Of a stretch of DNA of 64,000 bases, positions 1 through 9,563 are shown piece after piece. The DNA lies in NCBI GenBank assembly GCA_964036275.1, contig OZ038434.1:35301279-35365278 (forward strand), given 5' to 3'. The first letter of the stretch is position 1. Every line of letters begins with the position of its first letter. The translations under genes were made by a program, and so were the position numbers. The notes under the pieces were generated by a model. That model saw only the letters and a program-made list of their open reading frames with translations, searched no databases and was not told where the DNA came from. This stretch comes from Litoditis marina (lineage: Eukaryota > Nematoda > Chromadorea > Rhabditida > Rhabditidae).

Positions 1-219
1 TAGACCTACGGTCATGCTTTTCCACTTGAAAATTGGGTCCTATTTGGAGTGAATTTATTGGATTTCCTATTCAAACACACTTCTTTTCACCAGTTAACGC
101 AGTTTTCCGAAACTACCATGTTGCTTTTTATCCCAATTTCATTTCCATAGGAACAGAGTATGAATGGTTTGTATTTTCCCTTTTCAGCAAGGTCCGCTGC
201 TCAGGCCTTCTGGCGTGAC
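1..219 (+). repeat. Direct repeat, copy A (partner at 7143-7373)
   Basis: This stretch is repeated, with scattered substitutions and small indels, at 7143-7373. Both copies start at 'tagacctacggtcatgc' and end at 'ggccttctggcgtg', after which they diverge. Copy A lacks a ~12-base piece present in copy B after 'cctatagga'. Both contain a splice-acceptor-like 'ccttttcag'. The two copies lie in the same orientation on either side of the MULE but well outside its target duplication, so they are a separate duplication. Function is unknown. Confidence 0.85.
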
Positions 220-1661
220 AATAACGATTGTGATCATTGTATATGCATTCTTTTTGCAACATTTAATGCATAGTATTTCGGAATTTTTCATAAAATTCCT
301 GCTCAGTTAACATATTTCTAATCATGACGAAAGATTAATTGAAGTCAGCTATCGTTTTCTTCACAAATACTGTTTTCTAAATGTGGAGACTCACACAGCA
401 AAAACGAAAACCACCGTGATGCTTTTCACCACAGTTTTAAATTGATATTGTTTTTTTCCAGCTGTAAACTACTTCAGCTATATACTTCTTTTTGATTTTT
501 ACAAAACAATTTGAGCTGAGAACCTGCGAAAATCGGAAAACTTGCTCTCTGTCGTTCTTTATTTCTCGATGTTTACAATGATTCTTTACCGAAATTAGCT
601 TTCACTGATTCTCAATATTTTTATCGAAAATAGGCGATATCTCCCGTCTCTTTTCTCTGGCTATTCGGTCAACGTTTGAACAAAGTTGTTTGGAACCATT
701 TTGACTTATCGAGTACATGCAAATTGGGTGTTTCCCACCACTCCAGTCAGGCACCCCAACTTACCCCAACGGGAAAAATGCTATCATCCATCAATAAACA
801 ACAACAAAAAGGAGAACACATAACTTTCACATATTCTTTTTCCAAAAGATCTACCTGACTTTGTGTCTCTACCTGTTTTTCTCGTAGTGGTATGATTTGA
901 TTTACATTAATTATAGCCCTAAACTTCTACAATTCGCTTTTGATAATCAGAGTACACCCAAATTGTTGTTTCCCATGGTCTACGCAACTTTCCCAATGGT
1001 AACTATAGATGAGGGGTCTAACAAACAACAAATTGCGCGCCAAAAAGTCGTTATACGAAGGAACTATGGGTTTATTCCTCATTCGACACAGAAACCTCTT
1101 CTGTCTCCTGAGCACTTTTAAATAAATAAAATGAACTCTTACTGATTTTACTGACTCTGATTTTTATCATTTATACTTTGATTAATTTTCTTCCCTAAAT
1201 AACCAAACATTATCACTCCTCTTTTCCTCTTCGCTCCTCTCTTCTCTCTCTCTCTCTTTCTTTCTCTCTCTCTCTCTCTCTCCTCCTTTCTTTCTCTTTC
1301 TCGTTCTCTTTCTACTACTCATGTTTGACACCGGTACGACTAGAAATTCTTTTTTTTCTAATATTTCACATTTGAAGCACTGGGCAAACACGTTTTCATA
1401 TTGTCTTTCTAATGTGTTTTATTCAGCTGTGACCTGTGACTGTGAAGTTGAACCGTAAAGCTCTTCACTCATTTTGGTTCTTTTTCTGATTGCGCATATT
1501 TCACTTTATAAAACACATTACTTAGCTTTATAAAATACTCTGACTCACTAGCTTTTCTTCTATTTTTCTATTTTTTACTGTTTGCAGCCGCAACTCTGCC
1601 CCGTGTTGTCCCGACCTGGCCATACCGCCGTACTTCTCTCTCCAGACTAGCCGCCATTTGG
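220..1661. other. Non-coding stretch left of the transposon
   Basis: No convincing gene is visible; the open frames here are short and not protein-like. A pyrimidine tract sits at about 1231-1311. The last ~75 bases, after a 'gtttgcag' acceptor-like site ending near 1587, are GC-richer and stay open in two frames across the transposon insertion site, so they may be part of an old exon. Confidence 0.5.
1231..1311 (+). repeat. (TC)n-rich pyrimidine tract
   Basis: Long runs of TC dinucleotides are interrupted by short TTTC units. This is a simple low-complexity repeat. The arginine/glutamate-rich minus-strand frame across it is an artefact of the repeat. Confidence 0.9.
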
Positions 1662-1670
1662 TCAGACCCG
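1662..1670 (+). other. Target-site duplication, left copy
   Basis: The 9-mer TCAGACCCG directly abuts the left end of the inverted-repeat element and recurs exactly at 7071-7079, directly abutting its right end. A 9-bp duplication is characteristic of Mutator-like transposons. Confidence 0.9.
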
Positions 1671-1776
1671 GGTAAACATCAAAAGGAACGCATGATAAAA
1701 GGAACTAAGGGGGAACGCACAGTAAAGGGAACTAAGGATGTGTTAAAAGGAACTCAGGTAGATGAAATCGGAAAAA
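1671..1776 (+). repeat. Left terminal inverted repeat of MULE
   Basis: The sequence is the reverse complement of 6965-7070. Over the ~83-bp core I count about five mismatches by eye. The repeat is built from five short iterations of a RRRGGAAC-type motif (AAAAGGAAC, AAAAGGAAC, GGGGGAAC, AAAGGGAAC, AAAAGGAAC) at roughly 15-20-bp spacing. They look like repeated transposase-binding sites. Confidence 0.92.
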
Positions 1777-2177
1777 CTTCACTTTTCTTTGTGTAAAAGC
1801 ACGCAACACTCTTTTGCTGGCAGTTTATTTCAAGAAAAAACATCTGTCCACCAACAACTATAAAATCATGTAACTATGAGAAACATAACATAATAACAAG
1901 TCAAGTAAAACAAGTCAACAATCTAGTAAAAACAAAATCAACAGAACAAGAAACGAAAACAAAGCTACTGTCTATAAAGCTCTAATACACATAAATAAAA
2001 CTCTAATACACCAAGTCACATCGTGTGAGATCAACGTCAACCGTACTAGACACCTCACACGTCAATCGTACTCGACAATTTGCAACATATACAACCTGGA
2101 CAGAAGAAGACACACTGATTCGTCCGGATATGTGGAATGACACTCATGTCCTATGAAAATATATTGCAGACACTATC

Positions 2178-4621
2178 TCAACGACTGGGTGAATATGTCA
2201 CTGTTCTACGAACAATTCTGCCTGATCGAGAAAGTTGAGCTTTATCGGTGGTCGTAGGAGACAGATTCTCATCATTCTCCTCATAATCCATGCTGAAATA
2301 TGTAAAACGTAATCATAGTAGCAAACAAGCGCAAAAAAAACTGGAAAAACAGCGGTTTTAGCCTCATACATCGTGAAAACATTGAATGAATTGGAAGTTG
2401 GAGTTTGATTGGAAATGGAGTAAGTCAAACGGGGAGTAAGCAATCAAAAGTACCCTAGATGCCCTGCATAGTGTTCAGAACACAATGACTGCTCGTCTGC
2501 GAAACATTGAGTGCTCATATTTGAGGGAAATACTTGAATAAGAAAACACTCACCCATTGTCAGCACTTGGGGGAACTCGTGGAGAAGAATCCATACGACA
2601 CTCTATGTTCCGCTTTCCCCTGGAATATAAGTTGGAATAGACACGATGATGAATTAGCTGAGACATGTAGCAAAGTTTAACTAATACTACAGAAGATAAT
2701 CTTCGTTTACAACTCTGTTTGAGTACAAAGTGAGTAGTTTTCATCAAATAACAGGCAGATTAAACCAAATGTTAGAAGAAATGCTCATTTGTTGTGTATC
2801 CAGACATCTGTACTGAAGAATACGTACAAAATGCTCTTAGAAATGAAAGAAAAAAAGAGAACCCGGTGCAGTTAGGGATAGCAATTAGCAAATAATGAAA
2901 CATACCTGTATTTGAATGTTAGCGGCTCTCCCGAATACTTGGATACTATCTCTTCCTCGACAAGAGAATCGTTTCCGAATGAACACATAGAAGGATCGTC
3001 TGGCTCACCATGTTCAGCAGAAGTCGTTGTGCTTAAGAAAATCAAATGTATTCTTTTAACTAAGCACTGAACAAACCCAAGATGGGGAACATAAATGTAA
3101 TAAGTATGGCATGAAGAGTTATGACAACACAACTTAATGCGGAAAACCGTCAGCTACAATCTATGAAGACAGTGTGTACACTAAAGAAAAAGACCTATAC
3201 TAACCTGGTCATCTCTTCAGTTGTCAAATCCTTCAGTTGCTCTCCTACGTGACGTGATTGCCCTTGTCTCTTAGACAACTTTACCGGATTAGTCGATCTG
3301 AACAATAACTCAGATGTTCAAACCAACAAAGGGGTTACATGAGAAAATGAATGAAATGCAGTAGAACATAGAAGAATGATCGAACCTTCTACTCTTTTTC
3401 GGGGGAGGCGTTTCCGTTTCCAGATTTTGTCTGTCTGTCAGAATAGATGCCTCGTTCGGGTCAAGATCATCCGCAAAGCAGGAGAGACTGAAAAACCATG
3501 TGAGCAAAAGAAACTATTTCCTTTTACGAATCTTAGCATGGTTAAAGATCAAGGCGCTGACTAAGAAAACAAAGTGTGTCAGAGCCGAACAAGAAAATCA
3601 TTAAAAAAAGAAGTCACTGTATTATGTTTTTACAAGCATTGGGCTACATATAATAGGAAAACCGCTGGTAACTAAACTCACTCGGAATGCACATGAGTGA
3701 CACGTCCCTTGTTGTTCTTTGATCGCTTGTTATTGGTCTTACGACCTCCCTTTGTCGCATCAGTTTTCTTTGCATTCCGTCGTACTATTTGTGCCAGTGA
3801 CTCGTTGTTCCACAAATGTGAGAGTTTATTGAAAACTCTGGTCCTTTCCTCCACTCCCATGAACTCGTATACACATAACCTGAAAAATAACCTTTAAGAC
3901 AACAACGTGACACAATTTTGTCGTCCACGGAAACTTGATGAAAAATATGTGTTTTATCTGGGTGAACACACCATTATAACAGGATGGAAAGAACTTTTCA
4001 CCAGCGAATGCAGTTAAGCTGACAATTGTTTAAAACTGGGGCAGTTCAGAATCTTGATCGGCTTTGCGTTGAACAACATAATTTGAGACTGAAACATAAC
4101 AAAATTCCCCCAACCTTCGTTCTGTAAAAGCCACGTGCCCTGACAGAATGGTAATTTAATGTCTTAACGCTGGGAACTCTAGAACAGAATACATATCCGA
4201 AAACACTTACTTGTGCACACAAAGCGAGAACGGAGTAGATCGACATCTGGTACAGTCGAGCGAGTCCTTGAGTGTATTGACAACCGTGACGCTGAAAATT
4301 AAACTTCATCGTGTAAAGGGAAAGAGATTAAAACCATATTGAATAGAAATAAATATGTTTGGGCTAGAATTGAAATGGAGTCTGAGCATAAATAAGAAGC
4401 TGACTTTCACAAGTTATATGTACTTTTTCGAAGCCACGGTATCAGATCGTGGACGTGGTGGAAATACTGGATGAAAACCAAACAATTTTGTTAGAAACGT
4501 ACCTCTCTGGATTCTTTGTCGGGAAAACGTAGAAGAAGCCTGGTTTTGGCCTCGTCGCTTCCAATCCCTCCATCGACGTCAGCAATTTCGGTAAACACTT
4601 CTTGTCTGGAAGCAACACCAT
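2178..4621 (-). CDS. Eight-exon gene inside the MULE; SWIM-like zinc-finger protein, 299 aa
   Basis: Exons, in order of translation, are 4621-4503, 4292-4212, 3879-3682, 3487-3386, 3297-3205, 3031-2906, 2619-2554 and 2292-2178. They sum to 900 nt, and every join keeps frame with GT/AG borders, so the gene looks intact. The start is the ATG at 4621, the first in-frame one. Residues 53-66 have C-x2-C-x7-C-x-H, close to the CxC...CxH of SWIM zinc fingers, which occur in the C-terminal part of MULE transposases. Residues ~90-125 are Lys/Arg/Asn-rich and basic. The remainder is Ser/Thr/Glu-rich and probably disordered, ending in a short basic tail. No DDE catalytic core is visible. It could be a truncated transposase tail, a MULE accessory protein or a captured host gene. 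A possible AATAAA lies at about 1824-1829 on the minus strand. Exon structure is well supported; function is tentative. Confidence 0.7.
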
Positions 4622-4686
4622 TGAAAACCCACTGGTAGATTGTGTGGAAAGGTGAGTAGCAGCATTTATCGTATTTCCAGCATCCT

Positions 4687-4849
4687 ATTTTCTACTTGGT
4701 CCTCCGCCTTCGTGGTGGCATGCAGATCTTCATCAAGACTCTCACTGGCAAGACCATCACCCTCGAGGTCGAAGCCTGTAAGACCATCAAGGCTAAGATC
4801 CAGGACAAGGAAGGAATCCCTCCCGATCGGCAAAGAGTGATCTTCACTG
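4687..4849 (+). pseudogene. Captured polyubiquitin fragment
   Basis: The frame reads the C-terminal tail of one ubiquitin unit (LVLRLRGG) followed at once by the start of the next ([19 protein letters not shown], from 4720). The head-to-tail join shows it came from a polyubiquitin gene. It runs to [12 protein letters not shown] and stops at a possible donor (ACTG|GTCAGT), so only about 50 of 76 residues of the second unit are present. Three residues expected after 'TI' (ENV) are deleted, and S-D is changed to C-K. Ubiquitin is almost invariant in eukaryotes, so these changes mean it is not functional. It lies 65 bp from the start of the divergent minus-strand gene, inside the MULE. Confidence 0.93.
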
Positions 4850-5208
4850 GTCAGTTTCAATTACTTTTTCCATGTGTAATAGAATCATACCTGGGTAGAG
4901 GTTTCCCAAGTCCATGAAAAATATCGACGAACGGGCTACTTTTTCGCCAATGAAGAAGGTTTCACATAGGTAGCGAAAATTTTAGCAAAGTACTGTTAAT
5001 TCATTTATGTGGTTCTATTATACATTTCTGATGTTTTCTTTATTTGACTTATAACTGAGAACTACTTGAATTTGTAGTTGTCTTGCTAGTTTGAGCAGTT
5101 TTTGAGGTGAAGAAGGATTTTTGAGGTGAAGTTTCCGCTTGTATTACTCGTCGTGCTATGTTCTTGAGCGAAAAAATATAATACTGTCCGAATAATTTTT
5201 TCTTTAAG

Positions 5209-6560
5209 GTAAACAAGAAGGTCATCGAATCTATGGATACGTTGGATTTCCCAGCTGGTGTGACCTTCTCACTCAAAAACCGTATGGTTCGCGTCACCGG
5301 TCCCCGCGGAACCCTCGTGAGGGATTTCCGTCATATTCACATGGAGGTAAATTCTTCCTTGAAATTGTAGTTCGTACGTTTTTCAGTTCATTTATGTAGC
5401 TGGTCATTAATCGAACATGCCTTGAATTTGATTACATTGCGACTCAACCTGTTAGTAAGCATGTATATGAAGATTTTCAATGCCAAAACTTCATTTTTGT
5501 CTTTGAATTTAGGATAAAAACTTACGTTATTCAGTGAACTTCGGGTAATGACTGTTTTCTGTCATTTTTCGACTATTAATAGTGATTACACTAGGTCAGC
5601 GAATGCTAATCATCTTATAGAGCTTTCTTAAACTATATCTTCTTGAATAAGGTAAGTTAACTTCGAAAAATTACCACAACTAATGTAAAATAGGTTGAGG
5701 GGAAATTGTCCGACCGCGACGCGGGGGGGGATTGGTCGCGTAATCTGATTTTGCACATTTAATTGCTCCGCGAGATAAATGTAGTTTCTCGCTTGCAGAT
5801 GGAACGTGATGGCAGGAACACCCCCCGTGTACGCGAGTGGTTCGGAGTGCGCAAGGAGATCGCTGCCATCCGGACTGTCTGCTCTCATGTCAAGAACTTG
5901 ATCAAGGGTGTCACCGTGGGATTCCGCTACAAGATGTGCTCAGTATATGCTCAGTTCCCCATCAACATCACCCTTCAGGATCGTATCCGTATCGTTGAGG
6001 TCTTTCAATACTTTCTCGAGTTTTTTGTTCTATTATTAGTTATTAGCATCGTAACGGTTTGGTAAAATGTATACCAAGCCAACATATGGTCAAGTACATC
6101 ATCCAAGCCCCACTGTTTCACGTATGATTAAATGCACCTATGTATCTTCATACCAACTTGTCTGTTTGCGATACGCAAATAGGACTCTCTATTCTACGCT
6201 CTGTTTTACCCAATTTTTTTAGATCCGTAATTTTCTCGGTGAGAAGATTATTCGTAAGGTTCTGCTCCCACAAGGTGTTACCGCCGCTATGTTCAACCCA
6301 GGAGGACGAGCTCATCGTTGAAGGAAGCGACATCCAAGTTGTCTCTCAAGCAGGTAATTATCATATTTTGCTTCTTGCAAACAGAGTTATATGATTGAGT
6401 AACTGCCTCCCTGTTGAGCTCTCTCATCCATCAAATGATCGCAGTGATTTATAGTCGACATTTACAAATATTCACCATTTCAGCTGCCCGCATCCAGCAA
6501 TCCACCACCTTCCCTCACCCCGATGGTCTCTGGGTATCTGAGAAGACCACCATTACTCAG
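5209..6560 (+). pseudogene. rpl-9: Captured ribosomal protein L9 (uL6) gene copy, with introns
   Basis: Exon-like blocks at ~5209-5346, 5799-5999, 6223-6353 and 6484-6560 read as eukaryotic ribosomal protein L9 of the 60S subunit (e.g. [71 protein letters not shown]). Three introns keep GT/AG borders, so the copy came from genomic DNA and is not a retrocopy. It is broken in several ways: the expected start codon is absent (AAG-AAG-GTC where ATG should precede the KVIES-like start); a 1-bp insertion near 6290 shifts frame within exon 3, putting a TGA in the old frame at about 6316; and about eight codons are missing in exon 4 between QQSTT and VSEKTT. Conserved residues are also substituted (MRSVYAH-like to MCSVYAQ). 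It is a dead copy carried by the MULE. Confidence 0.93.
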
Positions 6561-6804
6561 TTGTTAACCTTTGTTTTTGATAAATCGTTGAATCTATATT
6601 GTTCTAAGGTCCAAACTTCATTTCTCTTATCTCAGAAGTAGTGTTCAATTTTAAACCGTTGCTTTGGTCGGTGTGAACGCGTTTAGGGTGTATACACAGT
6701 TTTCTCTTCCGTAGCAAGTCATTGTGGGACAATTTGGTAGAGGGCGGACTTCAGGCTACACGTCATCTGAAAATGGGGTATTAGGCTGGGTAATTTTCTG
6801 AAGT

Positions 6805-6905
6805 CCGTCACTTTTGTACACAATCGGTTACTTATGGCAAATGTCTATGTTACTTCTAATAAATTCCGTTACTTTTGTCTTCGGTTATTAATCTGTTACT
6901 TTTAG
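6805..6905 (+). repeat. Subterminal iterons of the MULE (GTTACTTTT-like)
   Basis: Five diverged copies of a GTTACTTTT-like 9-mer occur within 100 bp just inside the right inverted repeat (near 6807, 6827, 6849, 6868 and 6894). Short repeats next to TIRs are common binding sites for transposase. No matching cluster was seen inside the left end. Confidence 0.55.
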
Positions 6906-6964
6906 TATTGACCGAAATGTACATATTAATGGGTTAATACGTCACTGACACCTAAAACAATTCA

Positions 6965-7070
6965 TTTTCTAATTTCAGTCTGCCTGAGTTCCTTTTACCA
7001 CATCCTTAGTTCCCTTTACTGTGCGTTCCCCCTTAGTTCCTTTTAATCTGCGTTCCTTTTGCTGTTGGCC
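6965..7070 (-). repeat. Right terminal inverted repeat of MULE
   Basis: Reverse complement of 1671-1776, carrying the same five GGAAC-type iterations. Its outer end reads ...GCTGTTGGCC, matching GGTAAACATC at the left end after reversal with a few changes. Confidence 0.92.
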
Positions 7071-7079
7071 TCAGACCCG
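7071..7079 (+). other. Target-site duplication, right copy
   Basis: TCAGACCCG, identical to 1662-1670. Removing the element and one copy restores a continuous sequence that is open in two frames for over 100 bases. Confidence 0.9.
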
Positions 7080-7142
7080 CCTCTCGCACATACACGCACA
7101 TGGTTGGTTTATGGTTTTGTATAGTTTTTGTCTTTGTCTTTG

Positions 7143-7373
7143 TAGACCTACGGTCATGCGTTCTCACTTGAAAAATGGGTCCTATTTGAAGTAAATTTCT
7201 TGGATTTCCTATTCAAAACTTATTTTCACCAGTTAACGAAGTTTTCCGAAACTACCATTTTGGTTTTCATCCCAATTTCATTCCTATAGGATTGATCAGT
7301 ATACTTGGAACAGAGTATGTATGGTTTGTATTCTCCCTTTTCAGCAAGGTCCGCTGCTCAGGCCTTCTGGCGT
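7143..7373 (+). repeat. Direct repeat, copy B (partner at 1-219)
   Basis: Diverged duplicate of 1-219, slightly longer. After the common end at 'ttctggcgtg' the frame beginning at the CAG acceptor-like site continues open to a stop near 7500, whereas copy A stops at once. No family was recognised in that frame. Confidence 0.85.
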
Positions 7374-7379
7374 GGTCTA

Positions 7380-8424
7380 CTGTACCTGCTACCGGAGGTC
7401 TTCTGTGTTCCGGAGGTTGGTGTTTATATGCTTATTCACGCGTCGATATCTGGGTTCTTCATATTTTGCTGTACCATAAGGCGAGAAAGAATAGATGAAT
7501 AACGATGCAATATCTTGGTATAGTCGCCAGATTTGTAGTGAGTTTCTGTGTGCCTCCCTAGAGCAGAGTAGAACCTATGTTTGAAACAGTGGAGTAGTTT
7601 GCAAATGGTTTTCTATGCAGAAGTTTTGGTGGGTATAACAGTAAACTATCAATTTCAGGTGACATGTTGGTTCCATTTCGGCAGTACTTAATAATAATAA
7701 TTTATCAACCCGGTATTTGACAGACAATTTCAATGGCTAATGAGTATCGGAGATGTTGATTCAAAGAAAAGATAAACATGTACAGGAGGGAAAAAGACTG
7801 ATTCAGGATGTGTGCAGGCCCGTAGCTGTCTAGGATGGGCTAGGCGGGGGGTGGCGAGAGTTGGCGAGACTCTCATGGGACCGGACAGCTGGAGCGGGCT
7901 GGAGGTGGACTTGTGGCTGGCAGACGCGATCTAGGCCCTGACTGGACCTAGGCTGGCTGCAAAAGGTGCAGACCACTAACCTTCCCCTATAAGCTACGAG
8001 GGCACAGATGGTCGTTGTCTTGACAGGATATAGAACGAAAGGAGAGACACGGGAAAAAAGCAGAAAAAAAGGAGAAAAACTTGAGCATTATAAAAGACCT
8101 TAATCTACAGAATGGAAACTATGTAAGACCGGGAAACAAGAAATACTAAATTTCAAGCTCAACATGATACAGTGGTGCAAATATGGACACGATCAAACTA
8201 CGACAACGCCTACTAAAAACTAAAAAAACATTAAGTTATGTTAAAAAAACATTAAGTTATGTTAAAAAAAACATTAAGTTATGTTACACGTCTCCAATAA
8301 ATACTGTGGACTGTCGTCTTAATCTTTCACGTTTTGAAGTGAATAAGAATTTAACAGAGTGAGTTGGATTCTTCATTCTATCGTATTCATAGTAACACCA
8401 TGTTACACTTTCATGAGGTCTAAT
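7380..8424. other. Non-coding stretch; short tandem repeat near 8222
   Basis: No gene is recognised. A GC-rich patch lies at ~7810-7960. Three tandem 21-22-bp units (A-run followed by CATTAAGTTATGTT) occupy 8222-8285. Confidence 0.5.
8222..8285 (+). repeat. Three tandem ~21-bp units
   Basis: Three consecutive copies of A7-8 + CATTAAGTTATGTT differ only in the length of the A run. Confidence 0.9.
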
Positions 8425-8957
8425 TAATACCCTTTCTTGGACTTCCTCAAAAAAAAACGGAAAAATCTCCTTCGTCGAGTATTCTTACTGGTGTATGGTT
8501 CCATTGCTGTAGGGGCTGGTGCTCTGTCGTGCACTTCTGGTCCGCGCTTCCGCTGGATGTAGCCGGTTACCTGCACTTCACGCGAGAGACTAAGGTAATG
8601 GTTATACCTACTTGATGGTACGAGTCCGTTCCGAGTTTTCGACCGTTCCGGAAGGATTTAAGGGCGTGTTTTTGACGACTCCTGTTCTCAAACTTTTGAT
8701 TCTTGAAATTTACCAGGGTTTTCTGCGTGGTAGACAGTTTCAGTGATCTAGTTCAGTCCTCACAAACGTTTCTTTAACAGACCGCATGTCTTCTCTTGTG
8801 TGGATGTTTCTCACCTATCTTTTCCTATTTTCCGAATTCCATTGGACGGTGTCTTTGAGAAGTACCCCGTAGGCGAAGCTGTCCACGTAATGTTCTCGTG
8901 CTCGGCTCCAAGTTTGACTGAGACTCGTCGCTGTATCGCTTAGTTAGGGCCAATGTA
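8425..8957 (+). other. Possible coding remnant
   Basis: From ~8425 to 8616 a frame is open for about 62 codons without an ATG. Part of it looks protein-like (WCSVVHFWSALPLDVAGYLH) and ends at a possible donor (ACTAAG|GTAATG near 8595). After a possible acceptor (tttaacag near 8781) another frame is open for about 52 codons to a TAG near 8943, but the phases of the two pieces do not join. Other frames are also open here, so this may be a decayed gene or chance. No protein family was recognised. Confidence 0.3.
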
Positions 8958-9563
8958 TATTAGGTGAATATCGATTTATCGATCTATTTACGGGTCTTCC
9001 TGTTAGACGCTAATCAGTTCGATACGCATGTGTTGTACGGCTCACTGTCAGTCTTTCCTTCACCTGATTACCTGATTTCACACTTTGGTTGGTGCCGCAG
9101 CCGTTGAGGTCAAAAACGGACAACACGTTCTTTATCTTTTTCTTGATTGTAGTCTGAGGTTGTGTTCGGTTAATACTTCTCTTAAAACAGAACAAAATAG
9201 AATTGCAACCCGTGGCTTTCCACTTTGTTAGAAGCGGCACAACTGCAATGGGAGAGATGTACGGAAGAATAAAATGACGGGAAAAGGGTATAGTAACTTG
9301 GTAGCGTGCTCTTTCGAAGTAACTACTGTCCCACAAATTATTTGGTACAATCACCGTTGACCAGCGCTGCTCAATTGCATGTAGTATTATGTGCGCGTAA
9401 CACGGTAACCATACCATACCATTTTTCTTCTCAATTTTCCCCTCCATTTACCCATTTGGAGTGCCACATACTATGTGGATGTCACGTGGTAAATCGCGAA
9501 TAAATCTATTCTATTCTATTCTATAGTGGTAAACTTAACGTTTTTTAATGTTTTAAACATAAA

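Larger units (their letters stand above)
1671..7070. mobile_element. Mutator-like element (MULE), 5,400 bp, with captured host gene fragments
   Basis: The element is bounded by ~105-bp inverted repeats and a perfect 9-bp target duplication. Inside are an eight-exon minus-strand gene (2178-4621) with a SWIM-like zinc finger, a polyubiquitin fragment (4687-4849) and a degenerate, intron-containing ribosomal protein L9 copy (5209-6560), the last two on the plus strand. Long TIRs, 9-bp target duplications and gene-fragment capture are the established features of Pack-MULEs. No DDE catalytic domain is recognisable, so this copy is probably non-autonomous. The intact target duplication and well-matched TIRs argue that the insertion is not very old. 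The MULE assignment rests on structure, not on a transposase match. Confidence 0.85.

Noticed and set aside
1182..1391. Arg/Glu-rich minus-strand frame
   Set aside because: Translation of the TC microsatellite.
3682..3879. F-box-like motif in the MULE gene's third exon
   Set aside because: Spacing of hydrophobic residues is loosely similar, but the C-x2-C...C-x-H feature just before it fits the transposon context better.
5209..6560. Functional ribosomal protein L9 gene
   Set aside because: Missing start codon, a frameshift in exon 3 and lost codons in exon 4 exclude a working product.
7340..7500. Possible decayed histone H2A-like exon after the CAG in repeat copy B
   Set aside because: Only scattered, frame-shifting resemblance; not better than chance by eye.
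9010..9447. 145-codon minus-strand open frame
   Set aside because: Long for this region but with no recognisable motif, AT-driven composition and no splice or conservation support; left out as a gene.
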